From: a virus
Strand: one strand, 5' to 3'
Length of the DNA: 38,477 bases
IMG/VR virus record: IMGVR_UViG_3300037486_000104
Coordinates: 1-38,477 of that record
The position numbers and the translations under genes were made by a program. This document shows, one piece after another, positions 23,711 through 33,785 of this stretch; position 1 is the first letter of the stretch; each line of letters begins with the position of its first letter. Under the pieces are notes generated by a model. The model ran no database searches. It was not told the DNA's origin and saw only the letters and a list, made by a program, of their open reading frames with translations.

Positions 23711-24036
23711 CAGGACTCAACGCCCGTTTGGCGCGCTTTTATGGTTGGACAGACAGCAATCTGATGCGGATGCCGTGGCGGCGCTTGCTGGCTTACTCAG
23801 CGCACATTCCGCTACTACAAACTGAGGAACAACTGGTATGGCTGATGCTCCAACATGGCGACCCGCAGAAGACGCAACGCCAACTCAGGAACCAACTGAC
23901 CGCAAGCGCACCCAGTCAAGCGCCCAAGGCGACGGATGGGGCGTTAGCGGAATGGCTGATAAATCCCTATCTGCGGCAGAGCATCGAGATCGTGGAGACG
24001 TTGCCGACACCGACGCCGACACCGCCAACGGCATGA
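23686..24036 (+). CDS. Tail-assembly chaperone extension (lambda T-like), made by -1 frameshift
   Basis: This -1 frame segment runs on from AAA 23684-23686 and adds 116 residues, giving a fusion of about 312 residues. It contains ARFYGWTDSNLMRMPWRRLLAYSAHIPLL (in pieces) and ends in a Pro/Thr-rich tail. An independent TTG at 23707 overlaps the upstream stop but has no ribosome site, so frameshifting is the better explanation. Such G-T fusions recruit tube subunits during tail assembly. Confidence 0.7.
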   Translation, partial: TKARQSALTGLNARLARFYGWTDSNLMRMPWRRLLAYSAHIPLLQTEEQLVWLMLQHGDPQKTQRQLRNQLTASAPSQAPKATDGALAEWLINPYLRQSIEIVETLPTPTPTPPTA

Positions 24037-24290
24037 CGCGGGTGCATTGTCCGTGGTGCGCCCGCACGCTGTTCTGGTCGCACTTGCCGTGGGTCGCCTG
24101 TACGTCAGACGATCCATTGGCGGTAATTTCCATTCGTTGCACGCGCAAATGGCGCTGTGGACGCATCGTGGCCCTACGCATCCTGGCCGTGCCGCACACG
24201 GTTTTTGAGAGCGAAGCCGCCCGCCTAGCCACTATCGACGCGCTGGAAACTGCCATCGCGTTGAAGGACGGCGAGCCATGTTCGAGGTAG
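24033..24290 (+). CDS. Small zinc-ribbon (Com-like) protein
   Basis: 85 residues from ATG 24033, coupled to the chaperone extension by ATGA; the longer frame start at 23838 is a shadow. Cys6-x2-Cys9 (CPWC) and Cys36 and Cys42 (RCTRKWRC) form a likely zinc site resembling Mu Com-type zinc ribbons, followed by an Ala/Glu helix. It overlaps the tape-measure start by 13 bases. Com proteins bind mRNA near DNA-modification genes; no such gene is adjacent, so the Com role is uncertain. Confidence 0.55.
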   Translation: MTRVHCPWCARTLFWSHLPWVACTSDDPLAVISIRCTRKWRCGRIVALRILAVPHTVFESEAARLATIDALETAIALKDGEPCSR

Positions 24291-27200
24291 CACAACTTAG
24301 CGCCAGTCTTGGACTGGATGCTTCGCAGTACAATCAAGGATTGGATGCCGCCGAAGGCAAGGCCAAGAGTTTCGGCGCATCATTTACTGCATCCTTACAA
24401 CGCATCGGTGAGACGGCACTTGGCGTCTCGCTGGCGAGCATCCCGACATCGCTGATGCAGATGCCCAAGCAGATGGCGACCATGGCCTTCGAGGCCATCG
24501 CGTCCTACGAGAAACTCACCTTATCCCTAGAATCATTAGCCGCTAAAGAAATTCGCGCCGCCGACACGACCGTGAGCCTGGAACAGGCCATGACGCTCGC
24601 TAAGACGCAAGTCATCGATACCGTCAAATGGGTGGAAGCGCTCGCCGTCAAATCGCCTTTCACGGCTGAGGGCGTCGCGCAGGCATTTCGTATGGCGCAG
24701 GCGTATGGCTTTACCGCTACTGAGGCTAAGCGGCTGAATCAGGCGATGATCGACTTCGCATCCGGCACGGGCGCGGGCGAATCCTCGATGCAGCGCATTG
24801 CGATGGTACTGGGCCAGATCAAGGCCGCGGGGCGACTACTCGGCCAGGACATGATGCAGTTGACGAGCGTGGGTTTGCCGTTAGTGCAAATTCTCGCGGA
24901 TCACTTCAAGGTCACGACTGCCGAAATCGTCAAAATGCGCGAGCAAGGCCTGATTCCGGCCAAAGACGCCATCGAAGCCATTACGGTCTACATGGAGACC
25001 AACTTTGCAGGCGCGGCTGAACGCCAGGCGACTTCCTGGGCGGGCCTGGTGTCCACCATTTCCGATCTCAAGGCCATCGGTCTGCGCGAGATTTTCACAC
25101 CCGCTTTTCAGGAAGTGCAACCCTACGTCCAGAAGTTCGTGGACTTGCTTTCCTCAGAAGCCTTCCATAGCAAGCTGCGCGACATCGGCAAAGTCATCGG
25201 TCAGGATATTGCTGGCGCAATTGCTGGCGCACAAGCGGCATTCCAGGTGCTCGGCCAGATTTGGACGAGCATCATGGCCGCCATGCAGGCTGCCATCGGG
25301 CCATTTATCAATACGGTTATCAGTGGTTTCCAAACATTACTGGCCAGCATCGGGCCAATTATCAGCGGCATCGGTCAGGCCATCGGCCAGATTTTCGGCA
25401 TCACACTCACACCAGCCGCACAGAAGCAGGCCGCAACCGCGCAGAAGCAGGCCACAACCGCGGCGGTCGCAGGTGCTAAGACCGTCGCTGCCGCACAAGT
25501 CGCGGGTGCCAAGACCGTTGCGGCTACACAAGTGGCGGGCGTCAAACAGGTAGGCGGCGCGTGGGATGCCGTCAACAAAGCCAATGAGGAAAGCGGCAAG
25601 AAGATTATCGACAACATTGCCAGTTTTGTCGATAAGGCGCAGGCGGCGGCTAAATCGTTGCTAAATATGGGCGGCGGCATCGAGGACATTACCAAACCGG
25701 GTGCAAACGGGCCATTTGAGAAACTCTATCAGGCACTCGATGTCGCCAAGCTGGGTGGGGACAGCCCGTATGCGAAGGCTTTGGGGCTAACCAAAGAAGA
25801 CGCAATCCGCATCTCCAAAGATTTTCAATCTGGCTTGTTTACCGAAGAAGTCAAAAAACTGATAGACATGCCGATGCTGGCCTCAGCGGTACAGTTACAG
25901 GCAACCGCCGAGAAGTCCAAGCAACTCTTTATAGCAGAGGTCGCGAAGATTGCCGGTGTTGCACCAACGGTTGTGCAGACATTCCTGAACGGTGGCACCA
26001 CCAGCGGGGGCGGCTTAACTCCAGAAACTACAGCGGTCGTGACCAAGCAAGCCGCGGCTATCGGCAAGGCACTGGTCGAAGATTCACAGTGGCGCGATGT
26101 AGGCAAGGGCTTGATCGGCAAAGTTGCCGAGGGCGCAGGCGGTGATCCGGCGCAGAATCCGCTTACACTAGCGGTAAAGGATGTCATTGTCGGCGCATTC
26201 AATACCGCCAAGCTAAGATTTGATGAACTTGTAACCGCTTTCAGCACAGGCGGATTGACGGCAGTCGGCCAAAAACTAATCGACCAATACAGTCAGGCGT
26301 TTGCAGACTTGCTGGCCTACATTCAGACCAATGTGCCGATTTGGGCGGCGCAAGTCAAGGCCAAGTTGTTGGATGTGCTATTCGGGCCAGAAGTCTTCAC
26401 CGTGGCTGACTCCGCTGAGGGTGGCGGGCCTAGTCGTAGTGGCGGCCTGGTCGCCGCGGTTGAAAAACAGATCACGGCGCTGCTGACTTACATCCAAACC
26501 AACGCGCCAATCTGGGCAGGCCAGGTCAAAGCCAAGCTACTCGACATACTATTCGGGCCGGAGGTAATGACGGTAGCGGACTCGGCGGAAGGCGGTGCCC
26601 CTACGCGCAGCGGCGGTTTAGTCGCCGCCGTAGAGAAACAGATCGCGGCACTACTGGCCTATATCCAGATCAACGCACCAATCTGGGCAGGCCAGGTCAA
26701 AGCCAAGCTACTCGACATACTATTCGGGCCGGAGGTAATGACGGTAGCGGACTCGGCGGAAGGCGGTGCCCCTACGCGCAGTGGTGGCCTGGTCGCCGCG
26801 GTTGACGCGCAAATCGCGGCCCTGCTGACCTACATCCAAACCAATGTACCAATTTGGGCGGCGCAGGTCAAAGACCAACTCGGCCAACTATGGGCCGGAT
26901 TGCCGGATGGCGTACAAGCTGTAATAGGCGCATTAGCTGGTTTGGCGGCGCTCATTGGCGCGGCATCGATTGTGCAAGTTGTGCTTGCCATTGCAAGCAG
27001 CTTTGCAACACTATTGCTGGCAATCAATCCCGTAACGCTCGCTATTGGAGCGTTGATACTGGCGTTTATGGGCCTGGGAGCATATTTCGCTACACAACCC
27101 GCGCAGTTTCAGGAATTGATAACTATTCTGACCTCAATATTCGGCCCCACCATCGAGCGCATTCAACTCGCAATTGGCACGTTAGGCGCACAATTTGAAA

Positions 27201-30200
27201 CCTTGAAACCTAAATTGACGGAGCTTGGTGTTGCATTTGGCGAGTTGGTCAAGGCACTGGAACCCATCGGCGTAGTAGTGGCCGCTGTTATTGCTATCAT
27301 CGTCAAGTTGATCGGGGAGGTGCTAGGGCAGGTAATTGCCAATGCGGGTGTAATTTTTGGCGGACTACTTGACGTGGTAACTAACGTTATGGGGGGCATC
27401 ACAGACATTATCACTATTGCTGTGGCGGTGATTTCGGGAATCTTCTCCGGTGACTGGGAAAAGGCGAATACAGCCCTCAAGGCCAGCTATACAAGTCTGG
27501 ATGAACACATCCTTGGCATCGTCAAAGGCATCGTGACGGCCATCGAGGGCCTGGTCAAGTCGATATGGGATGCGATCTCAAATCTGATAAATGATCTCAC
27601 GGGCACGAATTTGCCAAAATGGGACGAGTTCAAGGAAGGGGTAGTAAAGGCATTCGAGCAATTGGCTACGGGCGTCAACGACAAAGTGAGCAAAGTTCGC
27701 AAGGCGATTGATAACATTGTCGATGCAATCCAAAACGCGATTTCCAACCCGACGCAGTTGCTCTACAACGTCGGGCGCGACATCATCGCTGGCTTGGCGC
27801 AGGGCATCATCGACATGAAGGATCATCTGCTGAAGCGGGCGCAGGAGCTTTTCGACGGGCTGCCGGTGTGGGCGCGCAAGCTGTTGGGCATCGCCTCACC
27901 GTCAAAAGTGTTTGAGGTGATTGGGCAAGAAGCTATGGCAGGCTTTGCCATTGGCCTAACGGCGGGTGCTGTGCCCGTGCTCGGCAGCATCACCAACACA
28001 ATCCAGGCGATCATTGCGGCGTTCGCGGAACTGGCGGGATGGGCGGCCTCGCCAAATAGCGGCTTTGCGAGCGCCAAGGCGGTGCTTGAACCATTGAACG
28101 ACATGCTGACCGCTCTCCAGGGCGTCCTTGAGGGGCTGGATGCTTTGGCGGACTTTGTGCCACGGACAAACATTGCGGCGAAGCTCCCGACACTTTTTGA
28201 GAGTATAAAGACCATCGTGCGCGGTTTTGCCGATATGTCCGGCTGGGCGGCTGATCCGGCGCACGGATTCTGGGGAGCAAAGGCGGTGCTGAAACCGCTG
28301 AGCGAGATGCTCGAAGGCTTGCCGTCGATTTTGGATACCGTGGCGGCTATAGCGGCCTATGATACGAAGCTGGCAAAGACGCAGGCGGGGGTGGCGTATG
28401 TAGTCGAGGCGATCCAGGTGATTATCGGTAAGCTGGCGGAGTTGAATCGAAAATTGGTGCCAGCCGAACTAACCGATGCGCTGGATTTGGCGCGTGTGCT
28501 TGGGCAACTGGCCGAGGGCCTGGCAGCCGTGCCAACGCTGCTAGAAGTAATCAATGGCGCACTGAACCTGAGCGAGCGCCTGCTGTCGGGCTTCGTACTT
28601 CCAAATGTGGCGCAATTGCGGCGGGTAGGCGAGTTTATTGCCCAACTGGTAACGGAAGTAGGTAAGGCAGCCGCGCTGGCAGATGAGGAACTGCGGGCGG
28701 CAGCCGTCCAGCTTGCAAACAGCGTAGGGCCGGTGCTGGCTATCATAGGCGACGCATTGGGCGTACTGGCAGACATGCGAAGCTACATCATCGTGCCAAA
28801 TTTGAACATATTGCGTTGGCAGGTGTTCCAAATCAGCTTCTTTATCATGTTTTTGGTCGATAGCCTGGGCGCACTTGGCAGGGACATTCACGATCTGGTA
28901 TATTCTGGCGCGCAAAAGTTACTTGAGGTGACGGGGCCAGCGTTGGCGGCTGTCAAAATGGCGTTTGAGTTGTTGGACAGCGTTCGCGACTTCCTGGTGA
29001 TTCCCGATATGAACCTCCTACGCTGGCAGGTATTCCAGATCACATGGTTCATCAAATATCTGGTCGACAACCTTGGTGTCTTCGGCAAGGATATGAGCGA
29101 TCTGGTATTGGGCGGCGCTCGGCGTTTTGAAGAAGTCGCCTTACCAGCGTTGGCGGCTGTCAAAATGGCATTGGATTTGTTGGCTGATGTGCGCGAGTTC
29201 GTCGCCATCCCAGACATGAAGGTATTAAGCTGGCAGGTATTCCAAATCACGGCATTTATCAAATACCTAGTCGATAGCCTAGGCGTCTTCGGCAAGGACA
29301 TAAGTTCCCTGGTGTACGCCGGTGCCCAACTACTTATCGAGGTGGCAGGGCCAGCGTTGGCATTGGTAAAAACGGCACTGGAAGCCATCGCCGCAGTGCG
29401 GGATTACGTACCGGTGCCCAGCCTCAACGCGGTGGATGTGAGCCTCCAACAACTGGCGACGTTCATTAAGCGGGTGGTGAATCTACTGGGCGCGGCCTCC
29501 GCGCTGATCACCGACGAGCTAATGACTGCGGCGCAAAAGCTGGCGACCGCGGCCGGGCCAGCGTTAGGACTTATCAAGACGGGCATCGACGCGCTAACAG
29601 CGATCAAGGATTATGTGCTGCTGCCCACTCTCAACTCGGTAGACAAAAGCCTCCAGCAATTGGTAACGTTTATCCAGAGGGTGGTCAACCTACTGGGTAC
29701 GGCCACCCCGCTGATTACCGGAAAGCTGCTGGAAGCGGCGCAGAAGCTGGCGACCGCGGCGGGGCCTGCATTGGGACTTATCAAGACGGGCATCGACGCG
29801 CTGGTGGCAATCAAGGACTACGTGCTACTACCCAGCCTCAACGCGGTGGACGAAAGCCTCAAGCAACTCGTGACGTTCATTCAGAGGGTGGTCAACCTAC
29901 TGGGCACGGCTACCCCGCTGATTACCGATGTGCTGATAACAGCGGCGCAGAAGTTGGCGACCGCAGCGGGGCCGGCGTTAGGGCTTATCAAGACGGGCAT
30001 CGATGCGCTAACAGCGATCAAGGATTATGTACTGCTACCCAGCCTCAACGCGGTGGACGAAAGTCTCAAGCAACTCGTGACGTTCATTCAGCGGGTAGTC
30101 AACCTGTTGGGCACGGCCACCCCGCTGATTACCGATGCACTCATGACCGCGGCGCAAAAGCTGGCAACCGCAGCAGGGCCTGCGTTAGGACTTATCAAAA

Positions 30201-31597
30201 CGGGCATCGACGCACTGGTGTCAATCAAGGACTACGTACTGCTGCCCAGTCTCGACGCAGTGGACGAAAAACTACAACAGCTTGCGGAATTCGTGCAGCG
30301 GGTGGTGAACTCACTCGGCGTAACGGCGGCGCTAATCAGCGACAAAATGCTGGAAGCGGCACAAAAGTTGGCGACCGGTGCAGGGCCGGTACTCGGTATC
30401 GTGAAGTCGGCTGTCGATGCGCTGACGGCAATCAAGGATTATGTCTCGCCAGCGGCGCTGGCTTTCGACACCTTCATGACCGATATGGGCCAGTTGATTA
30501 TTCGGCTCAGCACGTGGGCGGCCGGTAATCTAACTGAGGCACTTGTCAAGGCCGCACAGAATTTCGGCGCGGCAACGGCAACGCTATTTAGCGGGCTGGG
30601 CGGTGCGTTTACCACCTTGACCAGCGTGCAGGAGTATGTCGGGCCGACCGAAGATGCACTGAACCGTTTCATGGCGGACGTTTTTGCACTGGTAAACAAG
30701 ATAGCGATATGGGCGGCGGGCAATCTGACCGAGGAATCAGCCAAAGCAGCAGGTTTATTCGGTGATGCCACAGGTGGCTTGTTCGGCGGACTCGCGGATG
30801 CTGTAAGCGTCTTCAAGGATTTGCAGAGCTACATTCCGGTGCTCAACAGCCGCATCCAGGGCTTCCTGGATTCGGTGACCTACGCCTATGGCCTAATCGA
30901 GGACTATGCGTCTCACGCTGGCGTACAGGCCGCTACAGCGGCAACTACGGCGTTTGCCACGGCTGCTGGTGGGGTGTTCGGGATGCTGGGCACGGCGCTG
31001 GGCGTCGTCAAACAACTCACAGATGGCGCGGCAAGTTCGGCGCTGACCTTCAAAATCCGCATGGCCGATCTAATCGAGCGCATCGCAGGCACGCTGAGCG
31101 CCTGGCGCGCATATGTGGCAAAGGAGAATCTGGTAAGCTGGCTACCGACCGCGACGGAGTTTGGCACGGCGCTCGAACAGGTCTTTGGTGTGCTGGAACG
31201 CGCGCTGAATCTGTTCACAGCACTGGGCGAGCATGGCTTACCGAGTATGGCGCAGTTCCAGGATTTCATCGACTACGTGGCCAAGATCATGCAGTCGATT
31301 GCTGGAGGTCTGGGCGGCGGCGGGGATGCCGAGAGCCTGGGCGCGGGGTTGGGCAGCGCCATTGGGCACGGCATGGCGCTAGGGCTGGCCGGGGCAACCG
31401 CCGAGGTGCAGGCGGCGGCGCGCCAGTTGGCGCTGGCGGTGGAGCCGGGGCTACTGGGCGGCAGCTATACGGTGACGAGCGAGCGGCGCATCGTCGTGGA
31501 GTTCACGGGGCAGGCGGGCGGCGGCGTGCCGCTCAATCCGGCGCAGTTCGAATTGCTAAAAAACGAACTCGCCTACGCAATAAGAATTGGAGCTTAG
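24278..31597 (+). CDS. Tail tape-measure protein, 2439 residues
   Basis: Starts at ATG 24278 with aaggacgg upstream. The N-terminus (ASLGLDASQYNQGLDAAEGK and KSFGASFTASLQRIGE) is a standard tape-measure opening. The centre holds three full 57-residue repeats, a hydrophobic stretch of several possible membrane segments (about 880-1070), and LGIASPSKVFEVIGQ (from 1203) with GFAIGL, a motif often seen in tape measures. From residue 1502 there are eight 69-residue helical repeats. The C-terminus ends in EFTGQAGGGVPLNPAQFELL. Tape length sets tail length; at 1.5 angstrom per residue this would give a tail near 360 nm (inference). It fixes the virion as long-tailed. Confidence 0.93.
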   Translation: MFEVAQLSASLGLDASQYNQGLDAAEGKAKSFGASFTASLQRIGETALGVSLASIPTSLMQMPKQMATMAFEAIASYEKLTLSLESLAAKEIRAADTTVSLEQAMTLAKTQVIDTVKWVEALAVKSPFTAEGVAQAFRMAQAYGFTATEAKRLNQAMIDFASGTGAGESSMQRIAMVLGQIKAAGRLLGQDMMQLTSVGLPLVQILADHFKVTTAEIVKMREQGLIPAKDAIEAITVYMETNFAGAAERQATSWAGLVSTISDLKAIGLREIFTPAFQEVQPYVQKFVDLLSSEAFHSKLRDIGKVIGQDIAGAIAGAQAAFQVLGQIWTSIMAAMQAAIGPFINTVISGFQTLLASIGPIISGIGQAIGQIFGITLTPAAQKQAATAQKQATTAAVAGAKTVAAAQVAGAKTVAATQVAGVKQVGGAWDAVNKANEESGKKIIDNIASFVDKAQAAAKSLLNMGGGIEDITKPGANGPFEKLYQALDVAKLGGDSPYAKALGLTKEDAIRISKDFQSGLFTEEVKKLIDMPMLASAVQLQATAEKSKQLFIAEVAKIAGVAPTVVQTFLNGGTTSGGGLTPETTAVVTKQAAAIGKALVEDSQWRDVGKGLIGKVAEGAGGDPAQNPLTLAVKDVIVGAFNTAKLRFDELVTAFSTGGLTAVGQKLIDQYSQAFADLLAYIQTNVPIWAAQVKAKLLDVLFGPEVFTVADSAEGGGPSRSGGLVAAVEKQITALLTYIQTNAPIWAGQVKAKLLDILFGPEVMTVADSAEGGAPTRSGGLVAAVEKQIAALLAYIQINAPIWAGQVKAKLLDILFGPEVMTVADSAEGGAPTRSGGLVAAVDAQIAALLTYIQTNVPIWAAQVKDQLGQLWAGLPDGVQAVIGALAGLAALIGAASIVQVVLAIASSFATLLLAINPVTLAIGALILAFMGLGAYFATQPAQFQELITILTSIFGPTIERIQLAIGTLGAQFETLKPKLTELGVAFGELVKALEPIGVVVAAVIAIIVKLIGEVLGQVIANAGVIFGGLLDVVTNVMGGITDIITIAVAVISGIFSGDWEKANTALKASYTSLDEHILGIVKGIVTAIEGLVKSIWDAISNLINDLTGTNLPKWDEFKEGVVKAFEQLATGVNDKVSKVRKAIDNIVDAIQNAISNPTQLLYNVGRDIIAGLAQGIIDMKDHLLKRAQELFDGLPVWARKLLGIASPSKVFEVIGQEAMAGFAIGLTAGAVPVLGSITNTIQAIIAAFAELAGWAASPNSGFASAKAVLEPLNDMLTALQGVLEGLDALADFVPRTNIAAKLPTLFESIKTIVRGFADMSGWAADPAHGFWGAKAVLKPLSEMLEGLPSILDTVAAIAAYDTKLAKTQAGVAYVVEAIQVIIGKLAELNRKLVPAELTDALDLARVLGQLAEGLAAVPTLLEVINGALNLSERLLSGFVLPNVAQLRRVGEFIAQLVTEVGKAAALADEELRAAAVQLANSVGPVLAIIGDALGVLADMRSYIIVPNLNILRWQVFQISFFIMFLVDSLGALGRDIHDLVYSGAQKLLEVTGPALAAVKMAFELLDSVRDFLVIPDMNLLRWQVFQITWFIKYLVDNLGVFGKDMSDLVLGGARRFEEVALPALAAVKMALDLLADVREFVAIPDMKVLSWQVFQITAFIKYLVDSLGVFGKDISSLVYAGAQLLIEVAGPALALVKTALEAIAAVRDYVPVPSLNAVDVSLQQLATFIKRVVNLLGAASALITDELMTAAQKLATAAGPALGLIKTGIDALTAIKDYVLLPTLNSVDKSLQQLVTFIQRVVNLLGTATPLITGKLLEAAQKLATAAGPALGLIKTGIDALVAIKDYVLLPSLNAVDESLKQLVTFIQRVVNLLGTATPLITDVLITAAQKLATAAGPALGLIKTGIDALTAIKDYVLLPSLNAVDESLKQLVTFIQRVVNLLGTATPLITDALMTAAQKLATAAGPALGLIKTGIDALVSIKDYVLLPSLDAVDEKLQQLAEFVQRVVNSLGVTAALISDKMLEAAQKLATGAGPVLGIVKSAVDALTAIKDYVSPAALAFDTFMTDMGQLIIRLSTWAAGNLTEALVKAAQNFGAATATLFSGLGGAFTTLTSVQEYVGPTEDALNRFMADVFALVNKIAIWAAGNLTEESAKAAGLFGDATGGLFGGLADAVSVFKDLQSYIPVLNSRIQGFLDSVTYAYGLIEDYASHAGVQAATAATTAFATAAGGVFGMLGTALGVVKQLTDGAASSALTFKIRMADLIERIAGTLSAWRAYVAKENLVSWLPTATEFGTALEQVFGVLERALNLFTALGEHGLPSMAQFQDFIDYVAKIMQSIAGGLGGGGDAESLGAGLGSAIGHGMALGLAGATAEVQAAARQLALAVEPGLLGGSYTVTSERRIVVEFTGQAGGGVPLNPAQFELLKNELAYAIRIGA
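26315..26827 (+). repeat. Three tandem 171-bp (57-residue) repeats in the tape-measure gene
   Basis: Units begin at 26315, 26486 and 26657, each starting with YIQ-N-(V/A)PIWA and containing AKLLD(I/V)LFGPEV and SGGLVAAV; a partial fourth begins at 26828. The stretch 26507-26610 is identical to 26678-26781 (104 bases), showing a recent duplication. Confidence 0.85.
28781..30436 (+). repeat. Eight 207-bp (69-residue) repeats in the tape-measure gene
   Basis: Units start at 28781 and every 207 bases to 30230. Three earlier units are a diverged type (RWQVFQI...KYLVDSLG) and five later ones are close to each other (LNAVDESLKQLVTFIQRVVN, AAQKLATAAGPALGLIKTGI). A still more diverged unit precedes them. 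They are helical and give the tape measure steps of 69 residues. Confidence 0.85.
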
Positions 31598-31628
31598 ACG
31601 CCATGCTGCATACTATTCGGAGATTTTG

Positions 31629-32489
31629 ATGAGCATGGTCACGGTGATCGTGCCCAGCCGCAACGAGCAATTCATGACGGCAACGCTGCGCGACGTGCTG
31701 GCGAACGCGCGCGGCGACATCGCCGTGTATGCCATGCTCGACGGCTACGATTTACCAGCGCAGGAGGTCATTGACGATGCGCGGCTGACCTATCTACACC
31801 TACCGACGCAAAGCTACACCCAGAAGCGCCATGCCATCAACTGGGCGGTCGAACTGGCGGCGGGGCCGTACATCATGGCGCTGGATGCGCACTGTCTGGT
31901 GGCTGAGGGTTTCGACGTGGTACTGGCGGAGAACTACGAGCCGGATAGCGTGATGATCCCGCGCCGACACCGGCTGGACGCGGAAAACTGGTGCTTGCAG
32001 ACGCAAAGCGACGACCGACCGCCGATTGACTACGAGCATACCATGTTCCCGCTAAAGTTCAGCCCGGTGGGGCTGCACGGCTTCCGTTGGGATGCGCGCA
32101 CGCACGAGCGTGCCGAGATCCCAATTGACGAGACGATGCACTTCCAGGGTAGCTGCTGGTTTATGAGCAAAAGCTGGTTTGCACGCTGCGGTTTCATGCA
32201 GATCGAAGGATATTCGGGGTGGGGTCAGGAGGCGGAGGAAATCGGGCTGAGCACCTGGTATCACGGCGGGCGAGTGCTGACCAATAAGAAGACCTATTAC
32301 GCCCACCTGCACAAGGGGCCGAAGTACGGGCGGGGCTACTATATGAGCAATGCGTCAGTCCACGCCTGCAACGCCTACGCCTATAACCTGTGGGTGCACG
32401 AGCGGCGCGCGTTCTTCGAGAAGTTTGTGGAGCGGTTCTGGCAGATACCTGGGTGGCCTAGCGACTGGGAGCGGCGGTTGTATGGCTGA
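31629..32489 (+). CDS. GT2-type glycosyltransferase
   Basis: 286 residues. ATG 31629 with cggaga upstream is preferred to the in-frame 31587 start, which lies inside the tape-measure gene. VTVIVPSRNEQFMTATLRDV opens a GT-A fold, PYIMALDAHCLVAEGF carries the DAH (86-88) in the DxD/metal position, and QGSCWFMSKSWF and GWGQEAEEIGL form the acceptor and catalytic side. It is a clear paralogue of the N-terminal domain of the protein at 34311-35960. Confidence 0.8.
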   Translation: MSMVTVIVPSRNEQFMTATLRDVLANARGDIAVYAMLDGYDLPAQEVIDDARLTYLHLPTQSYTQKRHAINWAVELAAGPYIMALDAHCLVAEGFDVVLAENYEPDSVMIPRRHRLDAENWCLQTQSDDRPPIDYEHTMFPLKFSPVGLHGFRWDARTHERAEIPIDETMHFQGSCWFMSKSWFARCGFMQIEGYSGWGQEAEEIGLSTWYHGGRVLTNKKTYYAHLHKGPKYGRGYYMSNASVHACNAYAYNLWVHERRAFFEKFVERFWQIPGWPSDWERRLYG

Positions 32490-32512
32490 TCTCACACCCA
32501 AATGGAGGATAC

Positions 32513-33013
32513 GTGGAACACCGCACCGATGACGTGATGGTGGCAAGCCATATCCCGCTACTGACGCGCTGTTTCGACAAAAGCACGGGGCCGGTGCTTG
32601 AATTGGGCACGGGCTATTTTTCGACGCTGCTACTGCATTGGCTGGCGACGGTTGCCAAGCGACACGTCTACTCCTATGAAAGCCGAGGCGGGTGGTTCGA
32701 GCGTGCACAACGCTGGCAGAGCGAGTACCATCATATCCGCAAGTGCGAATCATGGGCTGCGGTGGATCTGACTGAGTATCATTGGGGCCTGGCGTTCGTG
32801 GACCACTCGCCGAACCTGCGGCGGCTGACCGAGATCGCCAGACTGCGCTATCTGGCAGACATGATCGTAATCCATGACACCGAGCCGACGTGGGATGCGC
32901 AGTACGGCTACAGCGCGATCTGGCCGCTGTTCCAGTGGCGCTACGATTATACTGGACTGTATCCGAGCACAAGCGTGGTGAGCAACTTCAGGGAGTTGGA
33001 CGATGTACGGTGA
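32513..33013 (+). CDS. Class I SAM-dependent methyltransferase-like protein
   Basis: 166 residues from GTG 32513 with ggaggatac upstream. Motif I is VLELGTGYFS (28-37), followed by VYSYESRGGWF as the acidic ribose-binding strand and LAFVDHSPNLR near motif IV. HDTEPTW follows. This is the layout of small sugar O-methyltransferases. It lies between two glycosyltransferase genes, so the target is probably a sugar. Overlaps the next gene by 11 bases. Confidence 0.72.
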   Translation: MEHRTDDVMVASHIPLLTRCFDKSTGPVLELGTGYFSTLLLHWLATVAKRHVYSYESRGGWFERAQRWQSEYHHIRKCESWAAVDLTEYHWGLAFVDHSPNLRRLTEIARLRYLADMIVIHDTEPTWDAQYGYSAIWPLFQWRYDYTGLYPSTSVVSNFRELDDVR

Positions 33014-33785
33014 GCCGTTAGTTTCGGTGGTGATTGCAATCTACAACAGCCACGAAATCGTACTGCGGCAGGCTATGTGGCTGGCGCGCATGGGGTTGAC
33101 CTCAGACGTAGAATTCATCTTCGTGGATGACGGAAGCATTCCGCCACTTGACGAATGCGCGTATCGACTCCCAGGGCTGCGCATCATGCACACCGGCAAC
33201 ACGCTGGCGTGGACGCAGGGGTTGGCGCGCAACCTGGGGGCGGAGGAGGCGCGCGGCGAGACCTTGCTGATGACCGACATTGACCATATCCTGAGCCGGG
33301 CGGCCATTGAGGCGGCGTGCCATTATCAGGGTCCTAAAATGATCTTTCGCCGGCAGATCGGCATCCTCGACGCGCAAGGCTATCTGCGGCAGGATCGGGC
33401 GACGTTGGCGGAGTGGGGCTATGTGGGGGACAAGCTCGACGCTTCAGTACACGGCAACACGTGGGCCATGCCGCGGCGCGACTTCCTGGCACTCGGCGGC
33501 TATGAGCGGGCGACATGCGAGCGGGGTTATCACCCGGCCAGCCGCCAGGGCGACGATTGCTATTTCAACAGCAAGTGGAACAAAGCGCATCGGGGCGAGA
33601 CGCTGCACACGGGGTCGGACATCTACTTGTTCCCGCTGGGGCGTTTCAACGTGACCGGCGAATTGAATCCTTTCGGATTATTTCATGGTTTGCATCAGCG
33701 GGAGGAACGGGCCTGGAAGGGGCAGGAGGTGCAACCTGGCGCATTTCCAGTGTCATCACTAGGCAGCGAGGCGGCGTATGAGTGA
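33003..33785 (+). CDS. GT2-type glycosyltransferase
   Basis: 260 residues from ATG 33003, overlapping the methyltransferase by 11 bases (aacttcagggag upstream). Canonical GT2 motifs: VVIAIYNSHEIVLRQA, FVDDGSIPP (VDDGS at 41-45), LLMTDIDHIL (TDID at 91-94 as DxD), NTWAMPRRDFLALGGYE and RQGDDCYF. The 3' end overlaps the end of the convergent HTH gene by 91 bases. Substrate unknown. Confidence 0.88.
   Translation: MYGEPLVSVVIAIYNSHEIVLRQAMWLARMGLTSDVEFIFVDDGSIPPLDECAYRLPGLRIMHTGNTLAWTQGLARNLGAEEARGETLLMTDIDHILSRAAIEAACHYQGPKMIFRRQIGILDAQGYLRQDRATLAEWGYVGDKLDASVHGNTWAMPRRDFLALGGYERATCERGYHPASRQGDDCYFNSKWNKAHRGETLHTGSDIYLFPLGRFNVTGELNPFGLFHGLHQREERAWKGQEVQPGAFPVSSLGSEAAYE

Noticed and set aside
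23838-24032. N-terminal extension of the zinc-ribbon ORF
   Set aside because: This part is the out-of-frame reading of the chaperone extension; ATG 24033 with ATGA overlap is the better start.
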